Origin: Amaranthus tricolor
Lineage: Eukaryota > Streptophyta > Magnoliopsida > Caryophyllales > Amaranthaceae
Direction of reading: 5' to 3'
Length of the DNA stretch: 64,000 nt
NCBI RefSeq assembly: GCF_026212465.1
Contig: NC_080058.1
Location: forward strand, 8,634,485 to 8,698,484
Made by a program: the position numbers and the translations under genes. Of the stretch, positions 24,198 to 36,677 are shown in pieces. The notes beneath the pieces are model-generated. The model was not told where the DNA came from. It was given only the letters and a program-made list of their open reading frames with translations, and did no database searches. Numbering within the stretch: the first letter of the stretch is position 1; the number at the start of each line of letters is the position of its first letter.

Positions 24198-26223
24198 GAG
24201 CATGTATAAGTACATCCTCTTAAACATTTGTCTTTCTTCCTCTATTTGACATATAATTATTCTTTCATCCACATCACATCATGTTTTACTATTTTCATCA
24301 TTTTTCTCAAGTTTTCGTAACATTTAAGTATCCTCTTACATCCTTTTGTTTTTTCTCTTTCTTATTTTATATATACCCCACCATACAAATTTTTTATATT
24401 TTTATATTTTTATATTTTTTAATTATTATATTAATTTTATAATATTGATTTAATGATGTTAATTAATCTGTGGGTTCTCAATTATAAAATATATCGATAA
24501 TTAATTGATTACTAATTATAAACAATAAATGAAAAATTGACATTATCAATTGGTTATCAATAATAAAATGTAACGATAATTAATAATAAATTAAGACATT
24601 AAAAGATATTATCAAACAAGATATAAAAAATTTACAAAAGCATTAAAATTTTAAAACGAAATTAGTAAACATGCCTTGAAATTGAATTACGTAAGGATTT
24701 TAAAATACGAATTAGTCAGAATACGAGATTTCGAACTTTTGCCACAAGTGGTCGATCAAATCATTCTTCAAAGAAAAATATGCTTGTCTATCACGAATCT
24801 CTTCTCTTGTAGCTAATAGTGTCGCAAAGTTCTGTTCGTCATATCGCCCTGGCATGACACAAAATGTTATAGCATTACCGCTTGAAGATCCCGGTACATT
24901 TTCAGGCTGTTCTTGGGAGAACTCTTAGGGGTCTTTATAATTTGTGTAAGTGTCACGCTTGTCTTCTACAATCATATTATGCATAATGATACATGCCATC
25001 ATGATCTTCCATAACATAGTCGCACTCTATGCCAAAGCTGATTTTCGAATAATTGCAAATCGAGCTGATCTTGAAACCGTAGAGTTAATGTGATCCCAAC
25101 GTAGTTGCATGGACTTTTGGGACCTTTCACTTATCTCATTGGGGTTCTCTTGCCGTGCTAACTCGTAATATTTAACTATATCATTCCATAAGCCAACCTT
25201 TCTAGTGTTAGTGTTTCGTTCTATATCTCCTCCCGCATTAATGTAGCTCAAACCAATTGCTTTATCTTCAGGTATGCTCCAAATCACCCGATCACCAGTC
25301 GTTCGGGCTGTAGTTGTCTTTTTAGCCGTGGTAAAGACTTGTTGAGGAACCACTTCAATATCTTCCTCTTCAATATCTTCCTAATGTATTTCTTCGAGAT
25401 GTCTTGTTTCCCTCATTCCCGAAGTCGGAGTACCATTATAAGAATCCTTCCCCCTTGGAGATTGCTCCATTTGTTGAGTTAAATGATCAAAAACGGGGAA
25501 CGATGAAGGATATTGATTAAAAGATTGTTGAGACGGAGTAAAAAAGTGGGACATTTTGATTTAGAGGGGTGTATCTTTGATTAACTGGTCTTGGTTGATG
25601 TCCAAACTACTATAAAGCAGCTTCAAATTGAGTATTGAGGATATTTGGATCATAAGGGCCAACATTTGAGTTATTTTGAGAGTTTGAATAAGTAGAAAAA
25701 TCAAAATTTCTATGATTTGGGTTATTTGGATTCATAATTATTATAGTAATAATACAAAAAATTAATATGAGAAAGTAAGCTTTAATATGAGGTAATTATA
25801 CTAATTATATCTAGTGAGAGAAAATGACAAAATTTAATGTGAATGTAAAATATCCAAATTTCGGTTCATTTTATAGAGAAAAAAAATCTAAACTATTGAT
25901 AATTTTTTTTTTATGTGTCAATTTTTTTATATTATCATATGAGTAGTTTTTTAGGTAAAACATACACTAAAAATAAAAGCCAATAATTACATAACACATG
26001 TCAATATATGATTGGGTAAAAAAAAAAATAAAAAAAATAAAAAAAAAATCCTAGCCGTGTGAATGTGTATTGGGAAACAAAAAAATTATCTAAAATCACT
26101 CCTGTTTGCAGAGAGGATGCATTGTTATCCTCTTTTTTAAAGGACTTGAACACATTAAGAGGAGGATTTAAGAGGTTATAAGAAGACATAAAAAGGAAAA
26201 AAAAAAAGGGATTGTACATGCTC
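24198..26223 (-). mobile_element. Non-autonomous PIF/Harbinger element, internally deleted
   Basis: Ends are inverted: gagcatgta at 24198 and tacatgctc ending at 26223, extended by flanking taa/tta so that ctaagagcatgta and its complement bound the element. PIF/Harbinger insertions normally duplicate a TTA/TAA trinucleotide; here left TAA and right TTA differ, so one has mutated or the boundary is off by a little. Both remnant proteins inside are typical of this superfamily (see the pseudogene at 24727-25735). About 2.0 kb, much shorter than an autonomous copy. Confidence 0.78.
24727..25735 (-). pseudogene. Remnant of Harbinger Myb/SANT protein joined to transposase C-terminus
   Basis: Read on the minus strand. 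From 25735 comes MNPNNPNHRNFDFS..., an Asn-rich start common in the Myb/SANT-like partner protein, soon interrupted by stops. An open stretch at 25353-25030 then holds the SANT-like domain (WSIPEDKAIGLSYINA, VGLWNDIVKYYELA, QLRWDHINSTVSR). Without any intervening catalytic region it runs into CIIMHNMIVEDKRD at about 25005-24964 and then REEIRDRQAYFSLKNDLIDH at about 24800, the usual C-terminus of plant HARBI1-like transposases. The DDE core is missing. In-frame stops show it is dead. Confidence 0.8.
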
Positions 26224-27416
26224 TTAGGGCTATCATTGATGATACACTCCAAAGTCCAACACTCCAACCTAATGTTTTTAATTTCTTGTCAGTAATTTTT
26301 TTTTATTTTCATCATGGACTATCAATATTCATTAGTCTTGTCTTGTCATATCTATGTTTATTATTGCGAATTACAGGTGAGAGTATTTCTTACTCTCTAG
26401 TCTCTAGTTTCTATTTTTTTTGATTTGCATTAAAGATAAAGAGGGTAATTTTTGAAAAAGTAATAATAAATGAAAAGAAAGAATAAATTGTATGGATGAA
26501 ATAAAAAGATAGTTAAAATGTATGAATGAGATTAAAAGAAAATGATTAACCATTATTTAAAAATAAAAATAATGCAAATTAAGTGGGACTGTTTAAAATA
26601 AAAAATGCTGCAAATTTAATAGGATAGAGGGAGTATGTTTAAATAGTAAAGGGATTTTTTTATATAATTGAGTAAATGACTACTTTTTTTTATGAATTTC
26701 AGATTTTAAATTTTATTATTATATGTAATATTTCAAAATTAAATAATAATAAACCGTTCAAAGGATATATTTATATTTTAAATATATTAAAGGGATTTTT
26801 TTTATATTTGAGTAATTGACTACGTAGCTAACGAGATCTCATATGTAGTAGTATATATTTTATTTTTTATGTACTTCCTTTATTGTGAAATACTTACTAC
26901 ATTACGATTATTGACACTATTTATTGTTTAAGCTTATTTTATAAATTACGGCTAAAAGAAAAATAATAGAGAACCGAGGGACTACTACTTTACGTCTATT
27001 AGTCATTGCTAACATGTCAGAATGTAAGATGCACATAAAACATTCATTATCTTTATTGCTTTATATAGGGATTTTTTTTGGAACCATGTGAACTAGAGAT
27101 TACAAGTATGTTGAAGCATTGCCTTATTCCTATACAATTTTTTAACAATCTTCAATCATTATTGGCACCAAAGCTCAAATGATGATTAATTGATTATATT
27201 GGGTTTATTTTTGTTTGTGGATATTGTTTGTTGGAGGTTGAACCAGGTTAACATTACTATAGAATATTGAGCTAGCTTATTGGTTGAGGGTTTTCCTTTT
27301 CACCCTTGTGAATGAGTTTAATTCTCTAGTTTACCCCTGAATAAAAAAAGCTTAACATTACCAATTTTTTTATCTTGTACTTTTTTGCTTCTAACCCCAA
27401 GCATCATGTGCTTATG

Positions 27417-28037
27417 TGCTGTGCGACAGTGGAAACATATATCGAAAAACAATAAAGATTCAAACAAACAATAAAAAAATCACATCGATAAATTAACGTG
27501 GTTCATTATCAATGTGATAACTATATCGACCGGCACCAATAATAATAAAACTTTCACTATAAATTGGGAGATTATAAGATAAACATGAGAAGCCCCGACT
27601 CTCTTAGCTTTTTCTCTCTTTTTAGTTTTTCCCCATCACCTAACCCTAATTACAAAAGGAGTTTATATAGTAAACCTCTAAATAAGAAGAAATTAGGTTA
27701 AGAAAACAAGTGTAACCGGCCCAAAAACGTTGAAAAACTGCTTCCCGCATAACCGCAGGAAGCGACGAGTCATCGCTCATATGCAGCGACTCGTCGCCAA
27801 GTCTCTGAACTCCAAAACTTGAAATCAGCAAAATTCGCAACCAGTGAAAATATTCGCGACTCGTACCTGCTCATTTTCCACAACCAGAACCTGAACGACG
27901 ATTTGTCGCTTTTGTCCTTCTCTGTGCAGCGAGTCGCGGCCTACACTCTGGAAAAAGTCAAACTACACGGTCAACACTCGACCCATGATTCATCATCAAT
28001 AGATCTTAGACTCGGTTCAAGTCACAAAATTCCAACA
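27417..28037 (-). mobile_element. Copia-type solo LTR
   Basis: 621 bp starting TGTGCTG and ending TCCAACA, flanked by the 5-bp duplication TTATG (27412-27416 and 28038-28042). On the minus strand it starts tgttggaattttgtgacttg and carries tatataaactcc as a likely TATA box (27663-27672), so its sense strand is minus. There is no internal region. Unequal recombination between the two LTRs of a full element explains this structure. It lies in intron 1 of the B3 pseudogene; the intact sister gene lacks it. Copia rather than Gypsy is inference from length and ends. Confidence 0.85.
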
Positions 28038-29276
28038 TTATGTCATTCAGAATGCAGATTTAAGTCATGGTTATTTTAGTATGGAACCCCTTTTATGCCT
28101 TCCTTTTTTATTGCATACCTCTTATTTGACCTGGAAAATGTTTCTAATAGAGCCTTCTCTATTCTTATACTCTCTTTTAATTTGGAGAGTGAGCTTCTAA
28201 ATTTGGGATACAGTTGCTTCATATCTGTACCTTATACTCCCTTTTAATTAGAGATAGATCAACTTCTTTATAAGCCCACTTTAGTAATGCTGGTTAAGGA
28301 AGAATTACTTTTAACATGTTCTGTCATCAAATTTAGCTTTGGTTTCTTCGAGTTTAAACACAGATAGTATACTGTGTTATCGAGCAAATTTCTTCGAGTT
28401 TAAACGCAGAAAGGCGCCTTGTTTTCCTAAAACATTCTGAGAATGAATATAAACAAACTTTGTGCTGGATGAATTATATTTAATCGTGCTGGATGAATTA
28501 TACTTTCACTTATCCTTTAGAGGAAAATGAGGGACTATGAAGACTGATTCGTATACCTGAAATGGTTTAATCTTACAGGTAATACCTCCTGCTTTTATAA
28601 GCAACTTTAATGGGAGGATTCCAAGCAAAGTCATCAAAAAACTTACAGGGAAAAGATTGGAATGTGGAGTTGGAACAAGATGGAAATAAATTACTTATGA
28701 GAAATGGCTGGGATCGCTTTGTGATTGATAATTCATTAGAGCTAGAGGAGTTTTTGATCTTTGCTTACGTTAGCAAAACTACGTTCATAGTCAAAATATT
28801 TAGTATCAATGGATGCGTTAAAAAAGAAAGTACGACCATCAATGAGCAGTCTTACGCGAAGGTGAAAGAGGAGCCAAAATCAGATCAGGAATCCAGTCCT
28901 ACTAGCTCTTGTAAGACAAGTTTTAAAAGTGACGTGCAGCATGAACAAATCTCTGAGGGTTAGTTCTTTCACTCTATGAAGAAGCCCATTTGATCCTTTT
29001 TAGTACATCGCATTGTATCGATAAATAATCACAAGTAATGTGCATGCAGATAAATGTGAAGTAATGACCAACGTTGTTGAAGGAAGAACCACTCAATCGA
29101 AGCGTATACGATTTTCAAAAGTCGTTGATGTAAGGCCATATCTGGTAAAATTTTCCTTATATGTGCTAGTTTGATATCAGTAAGGAATTAGGAATCGTAA
29201 TTTGTACTATATTTCCTTTTCTGTTCATTTCATATCCAAATTTGAATGTAATATCAAATATTGATATGTCATTAAC

Positions 29277-29590
29277 GGCCCGTTTGATAGGTGTTAATAA
29301 ATGGTGGTAATGGGAAAAACTTGTGTAGTTTTGGTTGAAAAATCTCTTGGCTACCTTGATGGCCGTGCTTGTCCAACTTCAATCATCTCATTTTCTTCAT
29401 AAAATTCATTCCAATGCATAACCATTGGGGAGGTGGTATTAGGTGGTAATGGAAATTTGTGAGTAAAAATTTTTTTTGATCAAAGTTTCATTACTATGGG
29501 AATACCATGGAACTTTTGATGAAATTTTACGCTTTAAATCACTTCCATTATCACCATTTAGTACCACTAACCAAACGGACTGTTTGTATT
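29277..29590. mobile_element. MITE with CCCGTTTGATAG-type ends, in pseudogene intron 3
   Basis: The left end ggcccgtttgataggtg, then taataaatggtggtaatggg, pairs with the right end cacttccattatcaccattt then agtaccactaaccaaacgg. Related ends occur at about 15765, 39712-40040, 40148 and 49290-49445. No ORF. Superfamily not settled; no target duplication was clear. Confidence 0.65.
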
Positions 29591-30198
29591 GGGCCTTGTT
29601 TCATCAATTGATCTATAAAACTCCCACAAAAACCAGTTGTATCAAGCAAAAGTAGCTGTGTTGGTATTAACTGTGTGCTCTTGTGCAGTCCATTCCTGCA
29701 GCGGTTTTCAGATCGAAAAACGTAGAGTTTCCGAAATCTAAAAAAGAAATACTTCTTGCGTACGGGAGTGAGGTTTCGCGAGTAGGGAAGCTTTCTCAGA
29801 CAACTCGCAGGCGTGTTCAGGTTACAGGTTACGCATGGATGGAAAGCTTTTCAGTTGAAGTATAACATTGTGAAGGGCGATGAGTGCAAATTTGAGGTTA
29901 TCGTTGGTAATGATATGCGTATTAAAGAAATCGTGCTGTTGCAAATTCGCTCCAATACCAGATTAATCCGCTGCAGATGACAACGTATAAGTTTGCCCCA
30001 ATGACGAAAGAATTAATAGATCGTCGTTCATACAATCAGGGGCCATGTTTAGGGTAGAAGGTTGATGGGTATGAAAGAACGTTTCCTGTTTTATAGTTTA
30101 TCTCAAAATACAAGCCTTTAGGTAAACGTGCTTTTTTGATCTACAAAGCATTCATCAGTATTTAGTTGCAAAGACAATAAATTTATTTGAAGTTTCAG

Positions 30199-30460
30199 CT
30201 AGTTTCTTAAGAGACTGTCTCTTTTAGAAACGTATCTCAAGTCCAATTAATTATAGATTAATGTCTATTTACCGTATTCTTATACTTACCGTATTCTTAT
30301 GCTTACTTGCCGTATCCTTAAAGCCTACTTTCAATATCTTAAATATCTACTTACATCATTCTTAATGTTTAATTACAATATTTTAAAAAGTATATAATGG
30401 GCCAATCTAATTAGAAATGGTCTCTCAAAGAGACTGTTTCTCACAAGAATTTGTGAATTT
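30199..30460 (-). repeat. Family-A dispersed repeat (copy 4, inverted)
   Basis: Read on plus it begins gctagtttcttaagagactg and ends tctcacaagaatttgtga. The interior is the reverse complement of the tandem units (ttaccgtattcttatacttaccgt order). It lies just 3' of the B3 pseudogene. Confidence 0.75.
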
Positions 30461-31728
30461 GTTTTCATTCTCAAACCATCTAAAGTTTAAGATCTAATAA
30501 CGTATATAATGTACAAAATTAAAAAATATACCGAAAAACTAGAGCTGTTCATGGCGAACTATCCGCCAGGCTTGATCCGAAAAATGGGTGAAAATACAAT
30601 ACTTCAAGAGCTCAAATTCTGAGTCGATTAGTTTGATTATTTTAATAGTTCAACGGCGTGGACATTTAGATTTTTAACTTTATTGTTGTACTTGAAAATA
30701 TTTATGTATTTGGAATTTTTTAGACAGTGCGTTAAATTATTTTCATTGATATTAAGACTTAACTTTAGGCTTTATAGATAGTGTGATTATAGTTCGTGTG
30801 TGGAATATTTGTTTGGATTTTTAAGATTGTAATTCAAATATTTTATATTAGTTATGCCTATATATCTATGGGTTATACCAGCTAAGAAAAAAGGCGAATA
30901 ACGGCAAAAAAAAATTAGGACAGCAATGGCAGTGAACTCTTAAAAATTCTTGCTAAGTTTTAAAGTACTTCTGAACTCACATAAAAAACAAATCCCTATA
31001 TGAATTATAAACAATCACAAATTATATTTTGAAGCAAAAAGAGCAGTAATTTATCTTGAATACGATATCGTAGAAATTTGAAGTTGCTTTGATAATTCAC
31101 AAAGTATATTGGAGTATTAGATGTTTTTATTCTATATACAAATTACAATCAGAAATAAAAGAATTATCTTGGAATTTCTACAAATGTAAAATATAACAAT
31201 TTAAATGGGATGAAGGGAGTAGTAATTATTTACTCAACCTCAACGACTCCCATCCTTAGTTTCAATAAACATTAAAATCAAAACAAAAAAATTTAAAAAT
31301 TGGAGACTTTTTCCCTAAAACAACTACTTTTGATCTAAAGAAATGCGAGTTACTCCATTTGTTGTGTAATCTGCAAAGCTAGCATTCAACAATGGTTTTT
31401 ACTGATTTAAATGAATTTTTTCTTAATCTCCTTAATATTATTTTTAAAAAAACTAAAAAAAAACAAAACATGATGTCACTATTGTATGCTCCTTTTGATT
31501 ATTGTGTTAGCGGTTTTTGCCTTAGAACAAAATGATGCTTATCCTACAAAGTACAAACCATATACATATATTCCAAAAAGGATTAGAATTGAATAAAAAC
31601 TAAAAATTAGTCTAATGGTGGTTAGAAGGTTTTTTCTTTTATAGTTATGATGTGGTTTTAATTTTTAGCGACTACAAATAAGCTTTACTTTCTCTCTTCT
31701 TAACATATATCCTGAATAAAAAAATAAA
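30461..31728. other. Intergenic and 3' flank of the C2-domain gene
   Basis: AT-rich sequence with short inverted motifs and no supported gene. The part nearest 31728 is the 3' flank of the minus-strand C2 gene. Confidence 0.4.
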
Positions 31729-32313
31729 TTAATACCCTGACACATTATCTACAATTGGATCCGAACACATTTTAGGTCCATATTCGGGTGTGGTACTCGG
31801 ACCTACCTCTAAATTTGAGCGTTTTGATGGGTGTGCTATGACTGACTCATCAAGTCTTTGTTCAATTCTTTGAACAAACTTCTCCCCAAATTTAAAGGAA
31901 AACTCCAATTGACCCTTAAATTTACCATTTAGGGTTTGAACTTGGTAGACCACATGTCTATATTTGTCAAGGACCTCATTTGAAGATCCATCTTTGGATC
32001 CAACAACATCAAAAAGCTCCTTTAAAGGTACGTAAACCCGACCCACTTCCTTATCTCCTAGAGTCCGATCTGACATAATTTGAAAAACTAAACCAAGTCG
32101 ATTCATACGAGCGGCTGATTCATCGAATGTAAATTGCATCTCATGATTCCATGTCGGATTTGTTCCGGCGTCTTTATCGATTACGGTGCGTTGTATAGAT
32201 CGCGGATCTCCAGAAACTGAACCGATAACGTAGACGTTCATTTTGGAAAAGAGGTTTACGTCTTTCAATTCTTTCGCACAAAGTAATTTCACCTCGATTG
32301 GTCGATGTTCCAT
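31729..32313 (-). CDS. SRC2-like C2-domain protein
   Basis: Single exon, 194 aa, start ATG at 32313 (MEHRPIEVKLL), stop TAA at 31731-31729. SRC2-type proteins carry one N-terminal C2 domain that binds membranes in a calcium-influenced way and respond to cold and other stress. Seen: C2 domain at residues 4 to about 95 with KLLCAKELKDVNLFSKMNVY, NPTWNHEMQFTF and LVFQIMSDRTLGDKEVGRV, then VPLKELFD. A middle beta-strand GQLEFSFKFGEK (about 143-154) follows, then a polar tail without the Pro/Tyr-rich repeats of long SRC2 proteins. Upstream in frame there is no ATG, only a TTG, so this Met is the natural start. The position that is usually Asp in the MDVY motif is Asn here. It is the only clear gene between about 30 and 41 kb. 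Confidence 0.87.
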   Translation of the reverse strand: MEHRPIEVKLLCAKELKDVNLFSKMNVYVIGSVSGDPRSIQRTVIDKDAGTNPTWNHEMQFTFDESAARMNRLGLVFQIMSDRTLGDKEVGRVYVPLKELFDVVGSKDGSSNEVLDKYRHVVYQVQTLNGKFKGQLEFSFKFGEKFVQRIEQRLDESVIAHPSKRSNLEVGPSTTPEYGPKMCSDPIVDNVSGY

Positions 32314-32399
32314 TAGGTTTAAGTTGTTTTTTAAAATCAACGAGTATGATTTTTCATTCTTGTTTTGTAAGGTTATGGAGAACAATTTGGAAGAAGAAT

Positions 32400-33417
32400 T
32401 TTAATGGAGGAACATGAAAATCATACGATTTTGGAAAGAGAAAAACTAGGAAAAAGGGTGTTTATGTAAGGTAGATAAGGGTTGGATGAGAGAAAAAAAT
32501 GGCAAATAAGAGGGATGGATAATTGGTGACATTTTGTAAAATAAAATTTGGCGTCAATGTTTTAAGGGGAAAGACCAAAGATCTTGCTTTTGAGATACAT
32601 TGCGCCCTTTTATTCAATGAAGATGGGATATTTACTCTATTTAATACTCTTTATTATACATGAAAAAATATTATACAAAGTGAATATTAATAATCTTTAC
32701 ATCGATCATGTTTTAAATACTGTCCAAAAAGTAAATGTCTTATCTTCAATGTATTAGAGAGAGTAATACGCAAATTCTTAAATGTGACGATTTTACGGTG
32801 AGATTATTTTTATTGAGGTGACTTATGATTCTAAAATTCATGCCACTTGAAATTATTTGATTGAATATCATTGCTTGAATATAGTAATTATTAAAAAATT
32901 CTTTTCGATTGGATATCAATGTTTCGATGTGGGATATCAATAATGATCTAATGCATTAAACTCTTACCACTTATTTAAAAAAAATTTTTGAAATGAAAAA
33001 TATTCGAATATGATAACTATATTTGGAAATTTAAAACTAATTACAATAGTGATAACTATATTTAAATGGAAATATTTGAATAAGATAAAGATAATATGTC
33101 ATTCGATCATTAATTAAAATTAATATTTTTATATTAGTTTATATAAAACAATCGTGCATTGCATGAGTTTCTGTACTAGTAATTATATAATTTCGTTCCA
33201 TAGTTTAATGGTCTAATAAAATACGAGTTGTTAATAATAAGTTCAATTCATTTTGTATCACATGACTCTAATTTAGTATTCTAGATTCTCGTTTAACTTA
33301 TTGATTAATATTTCTTCCATTTCAATTTACTTGCGACACTTTTCTCTTTTGGATATTTCATAATATTTGCAATATTACCTTTTTCGGCTAAAAGTAACTA
33401 AGTAATTTTATATTTAC
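32400..33417. other. Upstream region of the C2 gene and AT-rich spacer
   Basis: Contains the promoter of the minus-strand C2 gene. A weak cluster of MITE-like phrases lies at about 32640-32760 and 33310-33420. No other gene. Confidence 0.35.
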
Positions 33418-34703
33418 TGATAGGTGCAAATTTTAATAACCGCAAGCCCACGGTTGACGTGTAGCTGCGGGTCGAACACAAGAAGGCGAGTTAATCAAAT
33501 TGGTTGTTTTATGACTACTAGACACGGATCAAATCAATGATAAAAAAGACTTACATCAAATAGAAGATTAAAAAGCCTCGAAGTGCTGAATTGATTTCAG
33601 AGAGATGAGATCATCTGTAGAATTGATTGAAAATGAATGGGGGAGAGTTAGGATTGGGTATATGGTCGAGGAAGCTGATACTATGATACAAGAACTAAAA
33701 CTGAAACAATAACCAAAATGAAGATAACAATGATGCAACAAACTCTAGGGTGTCGGACATCACCTAATTCTAACATGGAAGTCGATCACTCTCATGATTG
33801 TATGAAACTGAGTCATTAGCATAATTAAATGTGATCTAATTAACCTCAAACTTCCGCGCTATTGATTAATATCGGTTTAAGACCTTACTAGTGTTAATCC
33901 TCAAACTTCCGTTTTATTGGCTAAACTAGTAGGAATTTAACTTAAATATATCTCAATCCTAAATTAATCCTAATCTCAAACTTCCATTCCATTGAAAAGT
34001 TTAATAAAGATATTTAAACCGAGATTCATTAAGCATAGATTCAATTATAGATTCGAATTCACACAATCAATCGATAAAATATCATCTCATGCTTCAAATT
34101 AAGATTTATACCCTAACCCTAGAGAGAAAAATTACTCTCTAGACATAACGATGAAGAACATGTAATAAATGATAAATAAAATCTTAATTGAAACACTAGA
34201 CATAAAGATGATGAATAATTTCAATGCACAAAGATAAATAATCAAGCAATAAATAAAGAAAACTTACTAACAGGAAGAACGTAAATATAAATAGCAATGA
34301 AATCGAAAATGTAACAATGGAGTTCCACCATGGAAGCTCTCAAAAGGGAGAACAACAATAAAGAAAATTGAAAATTAAACTAAAGAAAACTACCCTAATG
34401 ATTCTCATAATAATAATAATAACCATGGTATTTATAACGGTTCCAAAAATTAACCGTCAGAAGCTTGCCAGTGGCAAACGCCGACTCGGTGGTCAAGGAC
34501 CTCAGCAGAAAGTCGAGTCGACTTTTAATGAAGCAAAACAATGCTTTTTCCAATGCCATAAACCTTGCATTAATGCAATATTTCTATCAAAAGTTATGAT
34601 CAAAAGAGTGAGCAAGTATTAAATTTCACTTCAAAACTTTTGCATTTTAAACACTTTTCAACTCTTTTACCCATCTTCATTGTAAAACATCTTCAAACGA
34701 GAA
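33418..34703. mobile_element. Probable retroelement-derived non-coding repeat
   Basis: Begins tgataggtgcaaattttaat, an LTR-like start. It contains three spaced copies of ctcaaacttcc(g/a) followed by an attga-type phrase, at about 33846, 33898 and 33972. It is more GC-balanced than its surroundings and has no ORF. No end or target duplication was identified, so the assignment is tentative. Confidence 0.35.
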
Positions 34704-36314
34704 ATAATTGTAACACCCTCAGAATAGGTCGAACTTTTGAAAACACCGTTAATGGAAAACATGAGCCAAAACCTACTCATGGGAGTGTTACCGCCACATC
34801 TATTTCTAATAAAATAAATGTAAGGCTTAACGACTAAGAAATAACTTAATAACTTAAAATCTAACAAAGTGTTTACAACATAAGAAAAGACTGAACGCAA
34901 TCTATGTCCGTATAAAATTTAAACAACTTAAGGTAAAATTTAAATTGAATTACAACTCTAATAAAAGCTATGTTTCTAGGTGATCTTCACTCCACGATTC
35001 CCACGCAATCAAAAACCTGCAACATAAGAATGCAAGAAAAACAAGGGAAAAACTCCCAAAATCAGAAAATCGAGTAATTCCAACTCCATCCCGTAAAACG
35101 ATTAAGTTTGAAAATGATTTAAGAAAATAAAATATAATCAAATTGGAAATAATTTTAGAAAATAATATATAGCTGAGTTAAAAGAAAAACAATTTGAGAA
35201 AACAATATATATAATATCACATAAACCAATTTAAAAATTTGATATTTAATAATGACAAACACATAGTCAATTTTTAATTTGAGGGAACTAGAACGCCAGT
35301 AGGCTGAGGCTTTACCGCTATACCTACTTCATCAAGAGGTCGTCACCCAAAATAATTCAAGGCCAGCAGAGTAGTCTCAGGGAACCCAAGTGTGCACACC
35401 CCTTCTACTTGGATCACAACAAATAGAAGGAAGACCAAACATCGTATCAAGTATCAAAAATAATAACACATGTCGGCAGCTATACTAACCAAACAGGACA
35501 ACATGTTCATCACCCTTATACTTGGATCACAACAAATATAAGATCTTCATTTCCCTCGTGTTATACTTTACGTGATTTAATATATTTTAATAATTAGTCG
35601 CGTGCACACAAACATATAATCAAACATACATTATACATTGTATTTTATAATCATAGGTTTTTCCAAGAAAAATATATCTCAAGAATATTCAATTGCAATA
35701 TTAATATCATAATATATTTCTCCCAAATTCAATCGCATTTAAAATCATTATTAAAATTAATAATACAACTCTCATCCAAATAATATTATAAATATTTCTC
35801 TTTCAAACTAAATCGTATCAAATTTCGTTATCAAAATAATAATATAAATTTTATCAAAATAGTAACTATAAATTCAAGTTTGACAAAAATAATAGTAAAT
35901 ATAATTTGAGATATATAAAATATAAAATCATGCATCCTATTTAAACATATTAATTATCACGTAGCACATAATACTAACATGATAGTCCTAATTAGATGGA
36001 CATTGAGAATTATCTTGTCACGCGATCCTAGACAACGTACGCTCCTAATAATCTTTGTCTACGAATCCGCTGTCTTTAATATCAAAATCTTGTCTTTTCT
36101 TGATTAACTTTTAAGCAATTGGAGGATGGAGGAAGTAGTTTGTAGGAGAAAAAGAAAGTGTGGGTAATAATGTGAATCAATTAAGGGTAATTGGTTTAAT
36201 TTATAATAGGTAAGTGAGGTTAGTTATAAGATTTAGAAAGAGAAGTGGGAAGTTATTTGTTAATAGGGAGTTATTTTATTTTATTTTTTTATTATTTTTA
36301 AAATTTCTGAAATT

Positions 36315-36357
<43 letters not shown>

Positions 36358-36677
36358 GGGAAATTTGCAAAGAAACACCTTTTAAAACCACTTTTTTGTA
36401 AAGAAACACCTTTTATAATTTTTTTTGTAAAAAAACACCTTTTAAGAGACTTTTTTTTAAAAAAAACACCTTAAATTAGTTTCCGGTGACTTTTGTCAAC
36501 TTTCCGGCGTTGACTATGCCAGTCAACGCCGGAAAGTTGACCAAAGTCACCGGAAACTGATTTAAGGTGTTTTTTTTAAAAAAAAGTCTCTTAAAAGGTG
36601 TTTTTTTACAAAAAAAATTATAAAAGGTTTTTCTTTACAAAAAAGGGTTTTAAAAGGTGTTTCTTTGCAAATTTCCC
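36358..36677. repeat. 320-bp hairpin element, copy 1
   Basis: Starts gggaaatttgcaaagaaaca and ends with its complement. Arms carry four aacacctt-type blocks and tttccggtgact then caactttccggcgttgac, around a 7-nt spacer tatgcca. It is flanked on both sides by TTA-type triplets (TTATTATTA left, TAATTATTA right), compatible with a 9-bp duplication in a microsatellite. Confidence 0.85.

Larger units (their letters stand above)
23036..29980 (+). pseudogene. Decayed tandem copy of the two-B3-domain gene
   Basis: Homologous parts: exon 1 remnant 23036-23098, exon 2 28579-28958, exon 3 29050-29144 and exon 4 29689-29980. Splice signals survive. Exon 1 keeps the basic KRRR stretch but then reads into a stop; the FFKIYLP strand is gone. 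Exon 2 is 2 nt shorter than its sister just after ccaagcaaagtc (28621-28632), shifting the frame, although the downstream frame still encodes KDWN, GWDRFV and VKIF. Exon 4 reads SIPAAVF and TRRRV but shifts again near 29830-29845 and stops at 29863; GDECKFEVIV is in another frame. Intron 1 has grown to about 5.5 kb through a PIF/Harbinger derivative and a Copia solo LTR, and intron 3 has a MITE. A truncated single-B3 product from inner starts cannot be excluded. Confidence 0.85.

Noticed and set aside
28610..28963. Stand-alone B3 gene starting at ATG 28610
   Set aside because: The ATG lies inside exon 2 and is out of frame with the exon's acceptor. The frame is open only because of the 2-nt deletion, so it was treated as part of the pseudogene.
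36214..36474. Leucine-rich open frame resembling a membrane protein
   Set aside because: It is a translation of the TTA microsatellite and the foldback element inside a solo LTR.
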